Part shown: positions 59,800 through 64,000 of the stretch, piece by piece
How positions within the stretch are numbered: the stretch's first letter is position 1
How the letters are laid out: each line of letters opens with the position of its first letter
DNA from: Saprospiraceae bacterium
GTDB taxonomy: Bacteria; Bacteroidota; Bacteroidia; Chitinophagales; Saprospiraceae
Direction: 5' to 3'
DNA length: 64,000 nucleotides
NCBI GenBank assembly: GCA_019638385.1
Contig: JAHBTW010000001.1
Span: 248,001 to 312,000 of the forward strand
Notes under the pieces: generated by a model
What the model saw: the letters and a program-made list of their open reading frames with translations, nothing else
The model's database searches: none
Told to the model about the DNA's origin: nothing
Translations under genes and position numbers: made by a program

Positions 59800-60765
59800 T
59801 TACTTCGAGGCGGTGGCCACCACCGGAACATCAATGGTCGGCACGGTTTGAATATAAGCCCAGATGGCGTCCATCTCCGCGTCGCTCAACACGGCAAATC
59901 GCGGCATATTGGGCTTGAGGATTCGACCGTCGGGCCGCAACCCTGTGCGAACGGCGGTGACAAATTGCTCTTTGGTCCAGTTGCCGATGCCGTGTTCCTT
60001 GCTGGGTGTGATGTTGGCGGAGATTACAATATTGAAATCTTCGTCCGGAACGGGATTGCCGCCGCCCATGAAGTTGGGGGAGTTCTCCGGTGTGATCATA
60101 TCTAAGGTTTCAAAGCTGGCGGAATGACATGTGCTGCACTCAAACAAGTCGGTAGCCAAGTACCTGCCGTATGCCACCTGATCGCTCATCGGCGGCGCCA
60201 ATATGGGTTGGCCATCATAAGGGAGCGGTTTGAAGATGCCGAATTTAAGGAGTGCCTTTACCATGAAAGAATTCAGATACGCCGGTGCGGGATACTCCTT
60301 TTCAGTGGCTTGCATCATGGGCGCATCGGAGCGCAGATAGGCAATGACGGCGCCAAGGTCTTCATCCGACATCTGAGGGTGGCACATCATGTAGCCCACT
60401 ACACGACCGTCGCGGTTGATACCGGTGCGGACGAGGTAGGCGAGTTCGCCATCCGTGTAGCGCCCTATGCCTTTGGTGGGATGTTGGGTGATATTGGCGG
60501 CCCACATTTCCCCGAAGGGATCGGAAGCCTGAGTGAAGAGCCTGCCGCTCATTTTGCCGTCTTCGCCGAGATGACAATGCGCACACACCAGTTCTGCCAC
60601 CTTTTTTCCTCTTTCTAAGGTAGTGGAGTCGGTGGGAATGGTTACCTGCGGCGGTTTTACTTCGTAGGTGGGCAGGGGTGTGAGTTGTACCCAAGCGGCT
60701 ATCAAAGCGATTAAAGCGGCGAGGATGCCGAAAGTGATGCCGAGAATTTTGAAGAGCTTTTTCAT
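59800..60765 (-). CDS. Membrane-anchored diheme cytochrome c
   Basis: 321 residues. One N-terminal helix (about 10-26) anchors it to the membrane with the rest in the periplasm. Two c-type haem sites: CAHCH with Cys61, Cys64 and His65, and CSTCH with Cys210, Cys213 and His214. Methionines near MMCHPQM and NMPRFAVLSDAEM are candidate axial ligands. The layout recalls two-domain electron carriers, such as those handing electrons to terminal oxidases or peroxidases. No oxidase gene is adjacent, so the partner is unknown. Confidence 0.9.
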   Translation of the reverse strand: MKKLFKILGITFGILAALIALIAAWVQLTPLPTYEVKPPQVTIPTDSTTLERGKKVAELVCAHCHLGEDGKMSGRLFTQASDPFGEMWAANITQHPTKGIGRYTDGELAYLVRTGINRDGRVVGYMMCHPQMSDEDLGAVIAYLRSDAPMMQATEKEYPAPAYLNSFMVKALLKFGIFKPLPYDGQPILAPPMSDQVAYGRYLATDLFECSTCHSASFETLDMITPENSPNFMGGGNPVPDEDFNIVISANITPSKEHGIGNWTKEQFVTAVRTGLRPDGRILKPNMPRFAVLSDAEMDAIWAYIQTVPTIDVPVVATASK

Positions 60766-61022
60766 ACTAGTTGAATTTTATGGTGAGAGACTGTTTATTG
60801 CTCCGGTGGAAATGTGTCGTACTAAGCCAATTTTATTTTTGGAAAAACATGCTGCAAAGTTGGCCCTGTGCCGGATGAAGGGGGTAGCAATTTTGTCGCA
60901 AAGACTTATGAAATTGTCGCATTAGGCTGAAAACCAAAATAATTCGTGCCTTCGAGAACAGCTTTGTAATCATTTCTTATTTTAGTGCCCGAATAGCCTT
61001 TGTCACCTAACATCTACTCGCC

Positions 61023-63932
61023 ATGCTGAGAAAACACTCCCTGTGCGTCGGCCTGATGCTGTGCATTAAGGCGTTGTTGTGTGCGCAAACCACGCCGACA
61101 GACAGCCTTCGGGCATTGTTTCAGCGAGCGCAAAACCCGATACAAAAGGCGGAGCGTTATTTCGAACTGGCCGAGTTGGCATTAAAAGCTAATCCAGCCG
61201 ACGGCCTTGCTTACGCCGATACCTTAGAACAATTGGCGAAAGCCGTCAAACATCCATTGAGCTTCGGCCGGGCGATGCACCTGCGAGGCCAATCGTACTA
61301 CGAGCAGGGAAAGTTTGAAGCCTCCATCCCGTTTTTTAGAAAAGAATTGAACATTGCCGTTAAGGCCGGCGAACTCGATATGCAGGGCAAGGCGCTCAAC
61401 TCCATCGGCGCGAGCCTCCAAAATATAGGGCGATACGATAGCGCTTTCGTTTATCTCATAGAGGCGGCCAAAATCAAAGAGACCTTGGGCAATATGAAAG
61501 ACGTGGCGGCCGCTTATGCCAACATCGGTAATGTGTTCAGCGATATGAAAGCGCCCGATAAAGCCATTGAGTGGCTGGAAAAAGCGCTCGCCATTCGCCT
61601 CAACTTGCCCGACGGAGAGCGCGGCGCCATCGTTACTTACAACAACATCTCCATCGCTTACAACGGAAAAGAAGACTATGACAAAGCCATTGAGTATGCC
61701 CAAAAGGGCTTTGATCTGGCAATGGAAACCGGCAATAAATTTCATGCCGGCGTGCTGGCAGGCAGCCTCGGTCACCTTTGGCTCCAAAAGAAAAACCCGG
61801 ATCAGGCCATCCAAATGAGTGAAAAGGCTATCAGTTTACTCAGGGAGGTCAATCGCAGGTCCAACCTCGTTTTTCCTTTGGCCAACCTCGCCGAGGCATA
61901 CCGGCAAAAGGGCAATTATGTCAAAGCTTTGGACATCAACAACGAGGGATATGCCATTATGGAGGAATTGGAATTGGTGGAGCCGTTGGGGACTTATTAC
62001 GAGAACTATGCCAAGCTGTACGAGTCCATCGGGGATTACAAACAAGGGTTTTTTTGGTTGAAAAAGCAGATGGTTTATGAAGATTCTCTGTTCAATAAAG
62101 AGAAACTATCGGCCATCGCGGAGGCAGAGGCCCAATTTGAAAACCAAAAAAAGGAGGCGCAGCTCGCCAAACAGCAATTGGAATTAGAACGCCAGGCCAA
62201 CCAGAAAAAAAATATTCTCATCAGCGCCGGGGGGGCTATTCTCCTTTTGATCGGAGTATTCCAGTACCTGCGCAGCCGCTTGCGCTTGCGCCGCCGGGAA
62301 GCTGAACTCGCCGCACAACTCGAACACGCCGAAGCCGATAAACTCCGGGAACTCAACCAGATAAAATCCTCTTTCTTCGCCAACATCAGCCACGAATTTC
62401 GCACGCCGCTCACCCTGCTCCTCAGCCCTTTAGAGCAAATGATGAACGGCGACTTCAAAGGAGATTTTCAAAAATATTACCGCATCATGCACCGCAACGG
62501 CAAACGACTGCTCGATCTGGTCAATCAGTTGCTTGATCTCTCCCAACTCGAAAGCGGCAAACTTTCCCTGCAAGCATCGGAAGATGACTTGGGGCAGTTT
62601 ATAAGCGCCGTGGCACAGTCATTTGAAAGCCTTGCCGATCGAAAGCAAATTGACCTGCATGTGCAGATACCGGAAGCGCCCCTCATCGGTTTTTTTGATC
62701 GGGATAAGGTGGAAAAAATCGTGGCTAATCTGGTGTCCAACGCATTCAAGTTTACACCCGACGGCGGACGAGTCACCGTCGCGGTGCGAGAGAACAGCAC
62801 TTTTATGGTGCAAGACAACGGCATCGGAATCCCGGCAGAGCAAATGACGCACCTCTTCGAACGGTTTTATTTCACGACAGAATCTGATCTGCAAACCGGC
62901 AGCGGGCTGGGTCTGGCACTGACCAAAGAATTGGTGGAACTGCACGGCGGCGCCATTCACGCAGTAAGCGAAGAAGGAAAAGGAACGACATTCACGGTGA
63001 CCATTCGCACGGACGAGGGTTTTTTCAACCAGCAGGAAATTGTTGACCCGACGGGCGTTGTGCCGGTCGGCGATGACGGCGGGGACGGCGGTAGAGACGT
63101 TGCACTGCAACGTCTCTACAACGAACGCCCCGACAACGATCAGACGCCCCGCCCCGATGCCATTTCCCCGGTATTTGAAACCGCCGGAAAACCCACCCTC
63201 CTCATCGTGGAAGACAACGCCGATGTACGGGCATATATCAAAGACCAGTTTGCCGGGCAGTACCAAATCCGGGAAGCTGAAAACGGCCGGATCGGACTGG
63301 AAATCGCTACAGACACCACGCCCGATCTGATCATTACCGACATCATGATGCCGGTAATGGACGGCGCGGAGCTGTGTCGCCGCCTCAAAACGGATGAAAA
63401 AACGAGTCACATCCCGATCATCATGCTCACCGCGCGCGCCGAACAGGCCGATAAAATCGAGGGCCTCCAAACCGGCGCCGACGACTACTTAGCCAAACCC
63501 TTTGACGCTGCTGAACTGCAAGTGCGCGCCGCTAACCTCGTGGAGCAGCGCCGGAAATTGCAGGCGCATTACCGCCGTACCCTGACTGCCTTTGCCACCG
63601 CCGAGATAGCCGCCGACAGCATGGACGCCGCTTTTCTCCAGCAGGTACGCGCCGCCGTAGAGGCCGGAATGGAAGACGAAAACTTCAGCGTGGTAGAATT
63701 AGGCGCTCAAATCGGCATGAGCCGCAGCCAGTTGCACCGAAAACTCAGCGCCCTGACGGGGCATTCGCCCAACGAAGTGATCCGCAACATGCGCTTAGAG
63801 CGCGCCAAACAACTATTGGAGAAAAAAGCCGCCACGGCCTCAGAAGCCGCCTATATGTGCGGGTTCAGCAGCCCCGGATATTTCTCCAAATGCTTCAAAG
63901 ATTACTTCGGCGTGTTGCCCAGCGAGGTGTAG
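61023..63932 (+). CDS. Hybrid sensor histidine kinase with TPR sensor, receiver and AraC-type output
   Basis: 969 residues. Signal peptide (MLRKHSLCVGLMLCIKALLCAQ), periplasmic TPR repeats (about 35-360, e.g. AAYANIGNVFSDMKAPDKAIEWLEKAL), a coiled segment and membrane helix (about 395-415). HisKA follows with His457 in NISHEFRTPL, HATPase with NLVSNAFKFTPDGG and GSGLGLALTKEL, then receiver with LLIVEDNAD and Asp773 in IITDIMMPVMDG. A C-terminal AraC helix-turn-helix pair completes it (VVELGAQIGMSRSQLHRKL; EAAYMCGFSSPGYFSKCFKDYF). It is a one-protein two-component system: it senses outside the cytoplasm and regulates transcription itself. A palindromic repeat lies in the linker near residues 690-699. 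Confidence 0.94.
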   Translation: MLRKHSLCVGLMLCIKALLCAQTTPTDSLRALFQRAQNPIQKAERYFELAELALKANPADGLAYADTLEQLAKAVKHPLSFGRAMHLRGQSYYEQGKFEASIPFFRKELNIAVKAGELDMQGKALNSIGASLQNIGRYDSAFVYLIEAAKIKETLGNMKDVAAAYANIGNVFSDMKAPDKAIEWLEKALAIRLNLPDGERGAIVTYNNISIAYNGKEDYDKAIEYAQKGFDLAMETGNKFHAGVLAGSLGHLWLQKKNPDQAIQMSEKAISLLREVNRRSNLVFPLANLAEAYRQKGNYVKALDINNEGYAIMEELELVEPLGTYYENYAKLYESIGDYKQGFFWLKKQMVYEDSLFNKEKLSAIAEAEAQFENQKKEAQLAKQQLELERQANQKKNILISAGGAILLLIGVFQYLRSRLRLRRREAELAAQLEHAEADKLRELNQIKSSFFANISHEFRTPLTLLLSPLEQMMNGDFKGDFQKYYRIMHRNGKRLLDLVNQLLDLSQLESGKLSLQASEDDLGQFISAVAQSFESLADRKQIDLHVQIPEAPLIGFFDRDKVEKIVANLVSNAFKFTPDGGRVTVAVRENSTFMVQDNGIGIPAEQMTHLFERFYFTTESDLQTGSGLGLALTKELVELHGGAIHAVSEEGKGTTFTVTIRTDEGFFNQQEIVDPTGVVPVGDDGGDGGRDVALQRLYNERPDNDQTPRPDAISPVFETAGKPTLLIVEDNADVRAYIKDQFAGQYQIREAENGRIGLEIATDTTPDLIITDIMMPVMDGAELCRRLKTDEKTSHIPIIMLTARAEQADKIEGLQTGADDYLAKPFDAAELQVRAANLVEQRRKLQAHYRRTLTAFATAEIAADSMDAAFLQQVRAAVEAGMEDENFSVVELGAQIGMSRSQLHRKLSALTGHSPNEVIRNMRLERAKQLLEKKAATASEAAYMCGFSSPGYFSKCFKDYFGVLPSEV
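63091..63119. repeat. Palindromic repeat inside the hybrid kinase gene (GTAGAGACGTTGC family)
   Basis: Perfect 14-base arms with one central base. It is translated in frame as part of GRDVALQRLYN within the linker between the HATPase and receiver domains. The arm start GTAGAGRCG is shared with the palindrome at 14813-14846. Confidence 0.85.
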
Positions 63933-64000
63933 GGAGGGGCGGTGGCCGTTACCCGGCAGCAGCGCCGGCGGGTGCGCCATCAATAACCGTCAAAATATCT

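Overview
The window looks like a chromosomal segment of a Bacteroidota bacterium, probably of the Saprospirales/Chitinophagales type. This rests on several secreted proteins with C-terminal type IX secretion (T9SS) sorting domains, promoters of the Bacteroidota form TTTG-N19-TAnnTTTG, almost no Shine-Dalgarno sequences, a MurE with the DNPR motif of meso-diaminopimelate enzymes, an MraY carrying an extra loop, and a SusC-like TonB-dependent receptor. The lineage below phylum is inference. No rRNA, tRNA, CRISPR array, transposase or prophage was seen.

Layout. Bases 1-8.7 kb: the end of a secreted protein gene, a small TPR gene, the electron transfer flavoprotein pair etfB-etfA, a patatin-like lipase, a secreted beta-propeller protein, a vanadium haloperoxidase/PAP2-type lipoprotein and a membrane-anchored papain-like protease. 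9.2-14.8 kb: two T9SS cargo proteins, a metalloprotease whose natural start is out of frame across a C11 tract, and a beta-helix/SprB-repeat protein. 15.4-31.1 kb: a compact division and cell-wall (dcw) cluster, all on the + strand: mraZ, rsmH, ftsL, ftsI, murE, mraY, murD, ftsW, murG, murC, ftsQ, ftsA, ftsZ. Together these make and flip lipid-linked peptidoglycan precursors and assemble the divisome. 31.3-36.2 kb: a small unknown protein, a Uma2-family protein, mtaB with a lipoprotein, an inositol-monophosphatase-family enzyme and trhO.

36.3-44.5 kb: two T9SS cargo genes on the - strand, one encoding a 2127-residue protein with an HExxH protease module and a (GT)15 tract just after the signal peptide. 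44.8-48.7 kb: typA, aroE and a proline dehydrogenase. 48.8-57.4 kb: a - strand operon-like run of ABC ATPase, two ABC-2 permeases, a DUF5916 outer-membrane-type protein, a MerC-like membrane protein and a TonB receptor. Its promoter, and a divergent promoter for a secreted protein plus an esterase, are covered by two near-identical palindromes that look like metalloregulator operators. 58.5-64 kb: the esterase, a small membrane protein, a diheme cytochrome c and a hybrid histidine kinase/AraC regulator.

The most notable non-gene structure is (i) two simple-sequence tracts placed where slippage would switch T9SS cargo genes on or off, (ii) the twin operators over divergent promoters at 57.46-57.53 kb, and (iii) several families of short palindromes, two of which sit in frame inside interdomain linkers of proteins.
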